This document shows positions 47,218 through 59,907 of a stretch of 64,000 nt of DNA, one piece after another. Location: contig JANFAH010000094.1 in assembly GCA_024663395.1 (NCBI GenBank), forward strand, positions 62,001 to 126,000, read 5' to 3'. The notes under the pieces are model-generated. The model was not told where the DNA came from and searched no databases. It saw only the letters and a program-made list of their open reading frames with translations. The DNA comes from Pisolithus tinctorius. Its lineage: Eukaryota; Basidiomycota; Agaricomycetes; Boletales; Pisolithaceae. Each line of letters opens with the position of its first letter. Positions within the stretch are counted from its first letter, which is position 1. A program made the translations under genes and the position numbers.

Positions 47218-47910
47218 AGGGCCGCTCAAAGTTGCTAGAGGTTCGGCTAATTCCTCGGGTGTTTGTCGGGTGTTTGTGGTGAGTTTTCGGCTGAGAATAT
47301 CAGTATTCAAACTCCGACTGCTCTCGTCTAATCAGAATATTGATCATCATTTAGTATGCATCCCCATTCCCCCCCCCCCCATGTATACATCTGCTTTGTA
47401 TTCACACTACAATAGTATGTAGTAGTACATATGAATGTGGATGTTTGTCTTCTTTGCTACCAGTTCATTATCACTTGCTAGATCTCTCTGTTGATAAGCA
47501 TGCACGCTTTTCGGCGGAGTTTGAATCTCCAATCGGAGCTTACATATTTGCTCACAAACTCACAACTCAGACCGGGCGAATATGTAAGCTCCGATTGGAG
47601 ATTCAAACTCCGCCGAAAAGCGTGCATGCTTATCAACAGAGAGATCTAGCAAGTGATAATGAACTGGTAGCAAAGAAGACAAACATCCACATTCATATGT
47701 ACTACTACATACTATTGTAGTGTGAATACAAAGCAGATGTATACATGGGGGGGGGGGGGAATGGGGATGCATACTAAATGATGATCAATATTCTGATTAG
47801 ACGAGAGCAGTCGGAGTTTGAATACTGATATTCTCAGCCGAAAACTCACCACAAACACCCGACAAACACCCGAGGAATTAGCCGAACCTCTAGCAACTTT
47901 GAGCGGCCCT
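47218..47910. repeat. 693-bp near-perfect inverted repeat (foldback/MITE-like)
   Basis: The left arm (47218-47548, 331 bp) reads agggccgctcaaagttgc at its outer edge. The right arm (47579-47910, 332 bp) is its reverse complement, ending gcaactttgagcggccct. Compared base by base by eye, the arms differ only in a homopolymer: 12 C at 47369-47380 against 13 G at 47747-47759. The spacer is 30 bp (47549-47578) and not palindromic overall. The trinucleotide TAT flanks both outer edges (47215-47217 and 47911-47913), which could be a target-site duplication. Each arm also holds a smaller inverted pair, attcaaactccg (47305-47316) and cggagtttgaat (47515-47526). No open frame in it resembles a protein. 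It could be a non-autonomous foldback transposon, a recent inverted duplication, or an assembly artefact. Confidence 0.9.
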
Positions 47911-47911
47911 T

Positions 47912-48332
47912 ATGTCTCGCTCTGCCGTGCATCGCCCGCTCGTCGGTTTCATACTATTCATGTCATGGCTGTCTCTGGCGTCCGGGCAGTTTGGCTTTTT
48001 CGACCAGTTGTTCGGAAACCAACAACAACAACGGGGGTCCAGTGGAGGGCAGTACCAGTATAATGTCCATGTTGATTCCAGTGGGTCTCTGAGGTGTCCG
48101 TCCTTACACAACTAAGCTCACACCGGGACTAGTATCATGCTCCACCTATTTGTGTCCAGACAGCCTTGTCTGTGTCGCTCAACCATCCGAGTGTCCATGC
48201 CCATATGCGGAAGATGTCCGGTGTGTCATACCAGATCTTCAAGACGGCGGAGCTGCTGGTACCGTCGCCTGTGTAAGAGGAACGGAGGGATGTTCAGTGA
48301 TAGAACGTCTGGCGTCCCCGTTTTCTCGCTAG
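47912..48332 (+). CDS. LCL2: long chronological lifespan protein 2 (Lcl2)
   Basis: Small secretory protein, deduced length 122 residues from exons 47912-48080 and 48133-48332. A signal peptide (VGFILFMSWLSLASGQ) precedes FGFFDQLFGNQQQQRGSSGG. The conserved cysteine part is SCSTYLCPDSLVCVAQPSEC followed by PCPYAEDVRCVIPD, matching the Lcl2 family, and the end is CSVIERLASPFSR. Yeast Lcl2 is linked to ER quality control and lifespan; its molecular role is not settled. The start codon lies one base after the right arm of the 693-bp inverted repeat, so its whole proximal promoter and leader are repeat sequence. The 52-nt intron has donor GTGGGT and acceptor GACTAG. Confidence 0.88.
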
Positions 48333-48579
48333 GCTCGCGAGAGTTATGAGCTTGTCTGACATGCCCCCCCATGTTCCGATGCAACCAATTCCAGAACTTG
48401 CGCAGGGTAGCGTTGCGGTAGAAAAGAGGACCAGTTTCAGGCAGTAGTAATGCACGTATAGAGTTGATTTAGACCAGTGAAATTGTCTATTTATCCCAAG
48501 AATGATGACTGGTGGGCCCCCTGTCTCGCCATGCTTACATAACGAATATGTGAAGCCGAGTGCTTCGACTTGGACGACC

Positions 48580-49060
48580 ATGGCAGCCCCGAGACCGACT
48601 GTGAGTTACATTGCATGTTCCTTTCTTAAGAGCTTCGTTTTTGATGTTCCTTCGCTCCAGTCCAAGCTTCCACCTGGAGCAAACCGCATTTTGTTTGTTA
48701 AGAACTTGAATTATCAAATTACGGGTGAAGACTTGTACGACCTCTTCGGTCGGTACGGGAGCATCAGACAGATTCGCATTGGCAACGAGGCCAAAACGAA
48801 AGGAACCGCATTTGTTGTGTATGACGATGTTATGGATGTGAGTCAGACCATACAGTTTTAGTCCATTTGTTCAACTGACATTCTACCAGGCAAAAAATGC
48901 TCTCGAGCATCTGAACGGTTTCCACTTGCAAGAGCGGTATATCGTCGTCCTTTATCATATGCCTGCCAAACAAGATGCTGCGGCAGCAAAGGCGGATCTT
49001 GCTCGTAGAGAGGAGGAGCTTGTGCAACTAAAGAAGAAACATAACCTCGGAGACCTTTAG
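48580..49060 (+). CDS. U2 snRNP SF3b subunit p14 (SF3B6)
   Basis: Small RRM protein of the SF3b complex that contacts the branch-site adenosine in the spliceosome. Exon 1 encodes MAAPRPT and joins after an intron (donor GTGAGT at 48601) to [23 protein letters not shown]2 is ILFVKNLN and RNP1 is [10 protein letters not shown]; the chain continues [20 protein letters not shown], and after a second intron [29 protein letters not shown] and a C-terminal helix [16 protein letters not shown]. Length and motifs match p14 of animals and fission yeast (budding yeast lacks a clear copy). It is convergent with the eIF4A-III gene. Confidence 0.95.
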
Positions 49061-49336
49061 GCCTCGTTCTCCACCATTCATCATACATTTAGTTTCCAGT
49101 CCTGCATCCGTTGTATTATTTCGAGCATGGCCCTAATGAACATTAGCTCTCTGTATTCGTTTCAAGCGGACAACAACGAAGTCCCCTTCGAGGCGGGTCG
49201 CATGTCAAGATTCCCAATAAATCTGATGGCAATAAAGGTACCAACAACAGTATAACATCAAATTGTACGATACAGCATCATAGGAGTAGGTTCACCAAGA
49301 CATCATGCTTTGCCGTCTCACCGCCACGAACAATAT

Positions 49337-50945
<1,609 letters not shown>

Positions 50946-51014
50946 TTTTCGAGTTGGATCGAAGAGAGCTTCGGAGTTTGAAATGGGGTCCTGCTCAACT
51001 GACACTCGACGGCG

Positions 51015-52882
51015 ATGGACTCCGTCATCGAGACACAGCGACAGGCCCACGAGGAAATCGAGCGCTATGAGATAGTTCTGTACTCGTTGCTGGCGAGAAA
51101 CCAGCCAACACACGAGACAAAATTACAGTCAGAACACAAGGCTGCCCAAGTCCTCAGCCGCCTTTCTGCACGCGTAGCAGCTCTCAAGGCCCAGTACGAA
51201 GACGAAGACGCCAGAAAGGCAGAGACGGACGCTCTTACCGCCCCAACTCAACCGGGTGACCTTTCCGAGTTCTACGCGCGGTTGGTGAAGATTCAGGACC
51301 ACTACCACAAGTATCCTGATGTTGCAGCAGGAGGCTTTGACCCGGAACTTGCTGCTCTCCTCGAAGAAGGTAATCAAGATGGATTAGACGACGAAGAATA
51401 TGAAGAAGAAGATCGTATGTATCCCGCACGTATCGTTCCCGTTCACTTCTGACTTCACCCCCTTCCCAGCCGTCGGACTGCTCTTCTCCGGTGAAGAAGC
51501 ATATGGAAAATATGTTGACCTGTATGCTAGTCACACGGCCTATAACAACCTCAAAAATATCACCAAACGCCTGTCATATCTCCAGTATCTCGACGTTCTT
51601 CTGGCCGCTCAGCTTGGGAAGCTCCACGCCGAGCTATCTAGAGAAACCCTCCGGACAAAGGAATATGAATCGTGGGTACCATCCGATTGTGTTGTTTGAA
51701 CCCTACTCAGTAGTTCCATAGGTATATCCGTTCCCTACATGATTATTTGTTGTCGTTCACGAAGAAAACCCAACCCCTCGTCGACGTTGACTCCAAGCAC
51801 CAAGAACAGGAGTTAGAATTTCAGAAGAAGTGGGAGGCTGGGGAATTTGATGAAGACTGGGACAGCCGCCTACCTGCTAAATGTGGAGTTGACGCTGTCC
51901 AGAATGGGGACATATGGTGCTCAGCTTGTGTGTAACTCTTTCTGTCCTATTAATCCCGTTAAACATTCTTTCAATAGGCCAAAAGGGCTACTCGAAGCAG
52001 ACTGTTTATGATGCACACTTAAGTTCCAAAAAGCATGTCAAAGCGGTTGCGAAACAGGCTACGTCCAATCAACCCCCACAAAATCCTAATGGCACACCCT
52101 CCAGCCACTCTGTGAATGGCGCGACGTCTCACCAGGGCCTCCGGAACGCTGCCAGATGGACTTATCTCGCCTCCTTCCTTCTCGTGGAGCTGGCATCCAC
52201 TATCGGTGATACGAAATCCAACGTAGAGCGCCGCTTCTCTCTAACAGCAAGAGAACGTGAGCAAGAGCTGCTCGAACGATCACAACCTATCGCGCCTCCA
52301 GCAAATAACGCGGAGAACGGTGGTGGTGAGGAAGAGGAGGAGGAGGAAAGGATATACAATCCTCTTAAGCTCCCCCTTGGCTGGGATGGCAAACCAATAC
52401 CTTATTGGTTGTATAAACTTCACGGCCTCGGTGTGGAGTACAGGTGCGAGATATGTTCCGACCACGTATACATGGGAAGGTGAGGATCCAGTACACTAAT
52501 GTGTTGCCACTTGCTCAGCCATGAAACAGGAAAAATTTTGAACGACATTTCCAAGTGAGTAACATCGAAAATGACACCGATTCTTCAATCTAACCGCATC
52601 GTCTTAGGAACCTCGGCATGCTTTCGGAATGCGAGCTCTGGGTTTACCCAACACCAAACATTTCCACGAAATCACTCACATAGAGGATGCGCTCGCTCGT
52701 ACGTGTATCTATCATTATTACATTACCAGCGACTTATCAACCTTGCAGTGGCCGAGAAACTGAAGCAAGAGGGCCGGCGTGAGATTTTCGAGCAGGAAAC
52801 TACGGAGGAACTGGAAGATGATGAGGGTAACGTATATAACCGGAAGATGTACGAGGACTTGAAAAAGCAGGGCCTAATTTAG
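51015..52882 (+). CDS. PRP9: U2 snRNP SF3a subunit 3 (Prp9/SAP61)
   Basis: SF3a60-type splicing factor required for pre-spliceosome assembly. ATG 51015 gives [20 protein letters not shown], then VALYSLL-like helices, [20 protein letters not shown] and an acidic stretch. After introns come [40 protein letters not shown] and [20 protein letters not shown]. The first zinc finger is [20 protein letters not shown], followed by SSKKH. A disordered region leads to [20 protein letters not shown] and the second, matrin-like zinc finger [20 protein letters not shown], then [20 protein letters not shown]. The end is [14 protein letters not shown]. All the landmarks of SF3A3 are present and in order. Divergent from FAL1 across 69 bp. 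Confidence 0.95.
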
Positions 52883-52972
52883 TTGGTCTAACCCGTCGCC
52901 CCGGTATTATTCCGTGTACTTTACTCCTGATTCAATTTACTTGGTATCACCTGATCTGTCTCCGCAAGGGTT

Positions 52973-55900
52973 TTACAAATAGTCCGTGAGTGAGGTACTT
53001 CTACTGTTGAGCGGCGTGGGCGACATAGGAGCTGGCAGCCTTGACAAATCAGCGGCACGCGAGTAGAGTTCTTCGTCGGATGACGACGGTGAAGACAGGG
53101 GCGAGCTTCCTGGCGAGTCGAAGGGGTTCGACGGGGAAGTTCCCACATAAGCAGGCGAGATCACCAGTCGACCGTCGCGTGATTCTGGCCAGCGCGTCAT
53201 GGTTTAAGATCACTTACAGATGCTTCATGGCGACAAGCACTCACCGAGCTTTTCCCACCAACAAGATTCATCGGTACTCGGAAGAGGTACTTTGGGAGGA
53301 GCAATAAGCCATTACGACACGAGGGATACCAAAGTTTCATACAATCTGTGTTCTCACTGGGGAGCACAAGGGAAGCAATCTTGTCGTCCAGTTTTTCTCC
53401 AGGGGCTGCTGCTAGCACCGTCTCAAGCAGTAAGCGGGAAAGCACAGCTTTCTTCGCTGCGTCAATGATCCGAACTTGAGTCCTGAAGAGGCCGAAGACT
53501 TCCAAAGCTCGTTCAGCAAATAGGTCACTATAATGTAGGTATGACCATACCTGGCCGATGATCCGAGCCTTTCAACTCTGCCCGCGAATATACTGCCAAG
53601 TCCAACTTGCCCTTGAATAGAATCCTATCTGAAAAGTCGAGAGTCAAAGCTATATGTGACGCTATAGAAGACTGGATTGCACACCTGTCCAGGCCGGTAT
53701 TCGCATCTTTTCACTGGTATCATAATTATTCGTCCCGACGTCGTATTTATAGGTGGGAGAGAATAGCAGGGGCCCCTCTTCATACCCAACAAACGCCTCA
53801 CGATCGTCAATGGCTTGCTTCAGCTTTTGTAACCTCATGAGAGAACATACTCCGGATGAATGTCTGAGACAAACCTGATCGACAGCAATCAAAGGATCGA
53901 ATTCTCCCTGCTCTGCTAGTGTTCTGACACTATCGTTGTCGAGATCTATGCGATAATTTGTGTCTGCTAGCCATACGACATTACTATTACAGAATTCCGT
54001 CATATCCTTTGGCTTGAGAGACAAGGGATGATCACTTACTCGTGACTAGCTATGGATTTTCCTTTCAAAAAATGAAGCCCTTTTTCAATGGTCTGGAAGT
54101 CAGCGTTGCGTTCGTCGACATTAGAATGACCAGCAGCTAAATGGGCCGTGATGAAACAGAAGCTGGTATCGTAATAATCCAGACGGACACCGATCCCCCC
54201 CTTGTTGCCCGACATACCGCGAAGTCCAGTCTGTTGGAAGGCGTTAACATTCACAATGAAGATAATCGAGAATATCTACGGACTTTTTTAGAAGCGCCTT
54301 CCACGTTTCTGATAACAGCCGTCAATTCAGACTTGACGACGACGAATAATGCAGCGCCGACAAGCTGTAAACGAGGTTCGTCACTAAAGCCATCACACCC
54401 GCCAGCTTCAGAAGTCAAACTACCTGTTCGCTGCGAAGGAGGACGTAATCACATGACTTTTGTGGACGCGCGTTGATAGCTTCCATAAGTTTAAGTTCCC
54501 ATACGCGTCTGCAGAGAAGGTCAGTGCTCGAAGACTGGCTCGTTAACTAAACAAGACCGACTTCTTTTCCGGGTCGGTTTGCACAATTTGCTGCGGGTTG
54601 AGCAGAACTATCTCTTGGAATCCGAGAACAAACATGTCAGGGCTATCAGAATGTTCATCAAGCGTAAACCAAACATATGCGATCTTCTACTTACTCTGGA
54701 AAGCCTGCGACTACCGTAAGAAACGTCAACGTGGCCAAAACACGCAGTGACGCACCATCTCGGGGAAAAAGCCACGGCTGAAGACTTTCAGACGGCGACT
54801 GTGGCGAATAACGGGGGATTAATGCAGACCACGGGCAGGACACATGCATGATTTACCCGACCGTTCACGTTCCATGTACCCACGAATAAATGGCACCATC
54901 GAGTGGTCGAATATTCGGAAATCCTGGACCTTCGTCAGTAATAGAAGGTAAAGCAGAGTACCTGTATATACCGTTCTTGGAGGGCCCTTCTGACAGTGTC
55001 ATGCACAGGGTCGAATATACTCACTTGAGTCTGATTGCTGAGGTTACCCTTCGAAGTGTTAACTGTTTAGTTGTTGGCGCTGGAAAGCAAGGTACTGACA
55101 AGGAACATATCAATGGCGACTTGCTTTCCTTTGTCCTGGAAGTTGTTGATGTACGCCCTTGAGACACTTTTGGTTGCGTCGGATAGTACACCTGAAGAGG
55201 AGGGAACATCAGCGATATACGCGACACATACAGCAGCAAAGTTACCAGCAAGTGTTCGCTTCCCGCTTCGCGTATAACTTGTGTTCAAAGCCCCGGTGCC
55301 AGCGTATATACGTGACAGTGCATCTCCATTTTCCGCCCAAAGTTCTCGATGATGTGTCCACAGAGAGCCGGAGTGAATCCACTCCAGATGAACCACTCTG
55401 AGGTATTGTTCAAGCGCCTTACGCGACAGTATATCCTGTACGAAATTGGTTCTGTCCAAGCTGACCACGAATTAGAAAAAATATAGGCAAATTCCACGCC
55501 AACACCTTACCAGTCTAAGCAATTTGTCCTGAACACTCCTCCTTGCTCCGTGATAAGTTCTCCCGTTGAAGCATCGGCAAGTGTGTAACCAAACCGTTCC
55601 ATGCGATCACTAACAGACTTCAAACGTCTAGCAAGAACATTATATCAGGAACCAGCAAAGAAATCAGCGAGAAGCCTACTCTATGTCCCTTATGACACTA
55701 TCATGACCCGCCATCTTAACTGCATAGTGGAAGTCATACTGGGTAATGCCAAGTTGATCACTCCATATATTCCGTGCCCGGTTCAAATGATTTGCATAAG
55801 CGGCCGTCAACGTAGCCTCGTTTTCTTTTGATCCAAGGAGGTTGATTGAGTGAATAGCTCCGTACTCGTCAATGAGCTGTGCAAAATGACGTTCGAAAGC

Positions 55901-57141
55901 CGGCTGGGATGCGTGCGGGCGTGTAATTTGTATACGCTGACCGAATGTTTGTATACCTTGCTGCTCCCAAAAAACTGCGAAGCACGTAAATGCCTGACGA
56001 TAAGGTCCACGGGGACGATGACCCACGAGGTACGCTTCCCCGAACTTGCGTGTAGCTCATGCAATGCAGGTCCGTACTCAATATTGTCTCTGTCTAGAGC
56101 ACCTACCTTTAGTACTACTGGATGAAAAAAAGGCTACTGCTCTTACCTCAACAAAATTTGCAGTGTTTCCGTCATCGTCTACGCCACGAGTATTGAAGCG
56201 AGTGCCCGCGCGCTTCCGCCCAAGGCGAGAGATCAAGGACAGTGTCACAATGACTGGTGCACCACTAACTGGCGGTGCTGGCAAGGCCATGGTGAAGACA
56301 CCTACATAACCTTGTATGGCGAGGATCTATCGTTCGTGGTTGGCAGAAAGGTCACAGAGGACATAATCAATACCGCACGATAAATTGACATCGGTCAAGA
56401 TCTTGGCGCTCTCCAGGATCAAGTTTCTCCCTGAAGTCGAACAGACTCTTGACAACGTACTCGTTCCAGATGAATCGGTCGTCAAAGATTCCAACATCAT
56501 GTTGAGAGGAGTCTCCTCGGGTAAGTCGTACTGATAACCGTGAGGAAATGTCCCAACACGGGTCCAACGCATAGTAGAACGAGCCAGAGGAAAGTATTTT
56601 CGTGAGGGGCATACAGGGGTGTTCGAAAACGGGAGGGCTGGGAGTTGGAGGAAAAGTTTCCCTGTTCATGAGTGTGTCGACAGCATCATAGGTGGCTAAT
56701 GTTTCTTGAGAGGAGGAGAAATCGTCCCATGCAGACGAAGTAAGGCAAAAGAATTGTACTTCATGAATCCTGGCCACCTTCTCTGGTGTTGACTGAGAAA
56801 GGCGGGTGTTCCCAACTTCCGTCGCAGAGGTTACCACTGCCAGGAAGATATCTGGATCGGGTGTAGATGTAGTAAGTGACAAGGGTCATATGGGTTGTCA
56901 GGAAGCTGCACGCACCATTTTCCACCGAGATTAGGCCAAGGGATCCTTTCACAGCACGGTTGGTGACTCTAACGGCACTTGAGAGGCTCACTTCATCGGC
57001 AGGAAGGAATTCCACCACAACTTGGGACGCTGCCTCTGCAGCACGAAATATTAATGCTCTTTGAGGACAGCCCTGTTTCTCTTCGTGAGCGCTGGTTACT
57101 AGGTAGAGTGTTCGAGGATTTTGTCCGAGATACAAGTGCAT
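52973..57141 (-). CDS. synaptojanin-type phosphoinositide phosphatase (Inp51/52/53 family)
   Basis: Two-domain lipid phosphatase of the endocytic and Golgi membranes. ATG 57141 gives [20 protein letters not shown]. The Sac1 domain includes [40 protein letters not shown] and the CX5R(T) motif [16 protein letters not shown]. The central part is followed by the inositol-polyphosphate 5-phosphatase domain with [52 protein letters not shown] and RIPAWTDRIL (across an intron), then [21 protein letters not shown] Pro/Ser-rich C-terminal tail ends [10 protein letters not shown]. The usual GDxNYR appears as ADTNYR, keeping the catalytic Asp and Asn. Both active sites look intact. Many introns, so exact exon edges are approximate. 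The separate yeast paralogues cannot be told apart here. Confidence 0.9.
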
Positions 57142-57388
57142 CGGGATCCTGGCACTAACAAACGCAGCTGGATCTTGTCCCCTCCGACGACTCGATGCGT
57201 AGCTGAGGTACTAACAAAGTTGATGAAGGTGTCTGTTGCCAGTGATATCACAACAGATTACTGTAAGTTCCCAGGGCATTAGCTCAGAAGTCACGGCAGG
57301 CCAACTGCAATATTTAAGCCCGAAAACGGTGATATATCGCCACAGAACTATTTTAACAAGCAGGTAAGATACAGCATCGGGAACAGAA

Positions 57389-58507
57389 TTACTCGTCGTC
57401 ATCGAGTCTCCGGTTGGTAGTATTGGACAGTCCAGGAATTGGAGCTGCATTATAATTCTCGGCAGTTGCTCGCCTACGAGATTGAAGCGACCGGCCGAGT
57501 GGCGGTCCAAGCCCCAATGAAAACTGACTTTCATCTTCCGTAACTCTACGGGTAGGAGTTCTTGGAGGTGGTCCTAGAGAGGGGGAACGCATTGCTATTG
57601 GAGACACCGGCAATGGAGAACTGGGTTGTCGAACGGAGACTGGCGACGGTGGAGCAATAAGCCCCTTTGGCGCACCAGAATTCGATTTTGCTGACCCTCC
57701 CCTCCAAAGTATACCAAACACGGACTTGAATAAGGATGAATTAACTCGCGGCGAGCTTGAATTCGAGCCAGAGGAGCTGCCTACACCCGTAAGAAAATCA
57801 ATGAAATTTTGTGAGGTAATAAAACTAATGAAGCTACCTGAGGTTGGGAGGGCATTGTCATTAGCACTGAGGCTGAGGAAGAGAAACAGAGGCACAAGCC
57901 ACACGCAGACTCCAAAGAACGTCGCAATATCTGCGAACCCAGGTATCTCTGTCGCCGGCCCACGGTGTTTGGAATAGCTATGCCGCACTTCGCGGGAAAC
58001 TCGCGAAAAGTACAAAAACCACGTGAAATGATTGGCAACAGCGAGAATGCAAGAAGCGATGAAGGAGAATGACGATAATGATATGAGAGGCCATGCACTT
58101 GAGAAATTTTGCAGATATACCACGTGACATAGGATTGAGAACAGCGTTTGTGGCAGAGGAAGCGAGTCAAAGATGTACAATGAAGCATGTAAAGCAATGA
58201 CAAGCTAAAACGCGTCATGACTGATACGGATCACAAGAGTGAGGGATACCCACGTATGTGCCTCGCTGTCCAATCAACTTCGCCATCCGAGAATATTCTT
58301 CGATGAGCTCCGATATATAAAGCAGTCCGCTGGCTTGAGGCAGGCTCATCAGACGGTCTGCTCAAACGCTGGACAAGGTGTGCCCACCGAGGGAAAGTGC
58401 CATGAACAGGAATGCAGCTATCGAGCCCACATAACTGCACCAATACCTCAGGGATATCCTAGTGGAAATTAGAACTGGACTCACCTGAGATGATGAAGCA
58501 ACGTCAT
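57389..58507 (-). CDS. SVP26: Svp26/Tex261 ER-Golgi membrane protein
   Basis: Polytopic membrane protein that acts as an ER export adaptor for Golgi glycosyltransferases. Exon 1 (ATG 58507) encodes MTLLHHLR and joins via GTGAGT to YWCSYVGSIAAFLFMALSLA, then SGLLYISELIEEYSRMAKLI, GQRGTYVVIALHASLYIFDS, LPLPQTLFSILCHVVYLQNF, SFSFIASCILAVANHFTWFL and PGFADIATFFGVCVWLVPLF LFLSLSANDNALP. Four to five membrane spans are visible. The C-terminal third is a long Ser/Pro/Arg-rich cytoplasmic tail (PLPVSPIAMRSPSLGPPPRT) ending RRLDDDE, longer than in yeast. Stop at 57389-57391. It is divergently paired with DID2, 392 bp between the starts. Confidence 0.93.
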
Positions 58508-58899
58508 CGGTCTTGGACAGACAGCCTCAGAGGAACGGAACGAAGTTGACGTTGATTAACTGACTACGCGACCAAGTGCATAGCTCAGGTACAAACAGAA
58601 GTAAATACCTCAACCTGCATGCACGACGTTCATTACACGACAACAAAATGACATAGACAGAAGATGGTGAAAGTGATGTAGAAGCACCACGCGGAGTAGT
58701 AGATAAGTACTATGCGGTCAGGAACCTGCGCAATATTCGCCGAGAAGTTGCCGAGAAGTACAGCAAACCATGATTACATAAGGCAGGCTTCATACACGGA
58801 TCACGTGACTCCATTTGCAGCTGACCGAATATAGTCAAACTCACACACGATGAGTCCCCGCTGGTCTGCCATACTACCGCCTACACCATTTATGAAGCG
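58508..58899. promoter_or_regulatory. divergent promoter SVP26-DID2 with CACGTG
   Basis: A 392-bp region between two divergent starts. It holds a GATCACGTGACT segment with CACGTG at 58802-58807, about 93 bp before the DID2 start. No coding potential. Confidence 0.45.
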
Positions 58900-59732
58900 A
58901 TGAGCAACATGGAGAGTCAGTGAGCTGCACTACGTACACTTCACCAGAACATGCTTATCCTGTCTCCAGAAACTCTGTTTCAGTTGAAAGTTCGCCTATT
59001 ACCAGCACTGTAGTAGACTGGTGCTTATGGTACATTTTGCGCAGTTCACTGCGAAGACATTGAATCGGCAAGCAAAGAAGGCACAGAAGGACGAGAATGC
59101 AGAGAAAGCGCGACTGAAGAAGGCTGGTTGGAGCCTGCCTTCCATGAAATCTGTACTGACAGGTCCGGAACATGCAATTCACAGGCTCTTCAACAAGGGA
59201 ACACCGAGGGCGCACGCATATATGCTTCCAATGCTATAAGGAAGAAGACTGAGTCTCTCAACCTGCTGCGTCTTGCTAGTCGAATAGATGCAGTTGCGAG
59301 CCGGGTGGAGACGGCAGTAACGATGAGACAAGTCACTGGTAACATGACGTCCGTAGTAAAGGGCATGGATAAGGCAATGGACAACATGAATTTGGAGAGG
59401 GTGAGCACTACTATCCGCTGCAGATCTTGCCATGTCTCTTGACACGAATTCAGATCTCACTTGTGATGGACAAGTTCGAAGCCCAATTCTCAGACTTGGA
59501 CGTGCAAACCTCCTACATGGAAGATGCCATGTCGAGCACGACAGCCGTCTCCACACCCCAAGACCAGATAGATCAGCTCTTACGGCAGACAGCTGAAGAA
59601 GCCAATATCGAATTGCAACATGACCTCGACTCCAAAGATCTATCAGGGGTTGCAGACCTCAAAAGCGACAAGATCGGTGAGGAGGATGATAAATTAGCTG
59701 CAAGACTGAGGGCTCTCCGACCAGCCACGTAA
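58900..59732 (+). CDS. DID2: ESCRT-III associated protein Did2 (CHMP1)
   Basis: Late ESCRT-III subunit that recruits Vps4 at endosomes. Exon 1 (ATG 58900) gives MSNME, joined through a phase-1 intron to KTLFQLK and then to [20 protein letters not shown]; an AG-ending intron lies before each. Then come [66 protein letters not shown] and [30 protein letters not shown], and the C-terminal MIT-interacting motif [15 protein letters not shown]. The MIM1 leucines are intact. Typical length of about 200 residues. Other ESCRT-III members lack the [19 protein letters not shown] signature, so the assignment is firm. Confidence 0.95.
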
Positions 59733-59907
59733 TAATGGTCTACCCTATTCCCATGACCGCGCTGTGGAAAGGCTGTATCATATCTCCTATCTGTAACAAT
59801 GCAAAGGATGAATAAATTGCGACATAACAAAAGAACCCAACCAATCAACAAAGGACATTACAGGTCGATGAATGTCATAAGGTCAATATTTACCGCAAAG
59901 CCGGAAG

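Noticed and set aside
47445..47772. Two open frames of 91 and 70 codons on opposite strands sharing the same peptide (SSLLPVHYHLLDLSVDKH)
   Set aside because: They are the same sequence read from the two arms of the inverted repeat. No family resemblance, and they arise automatically from the palindrome.
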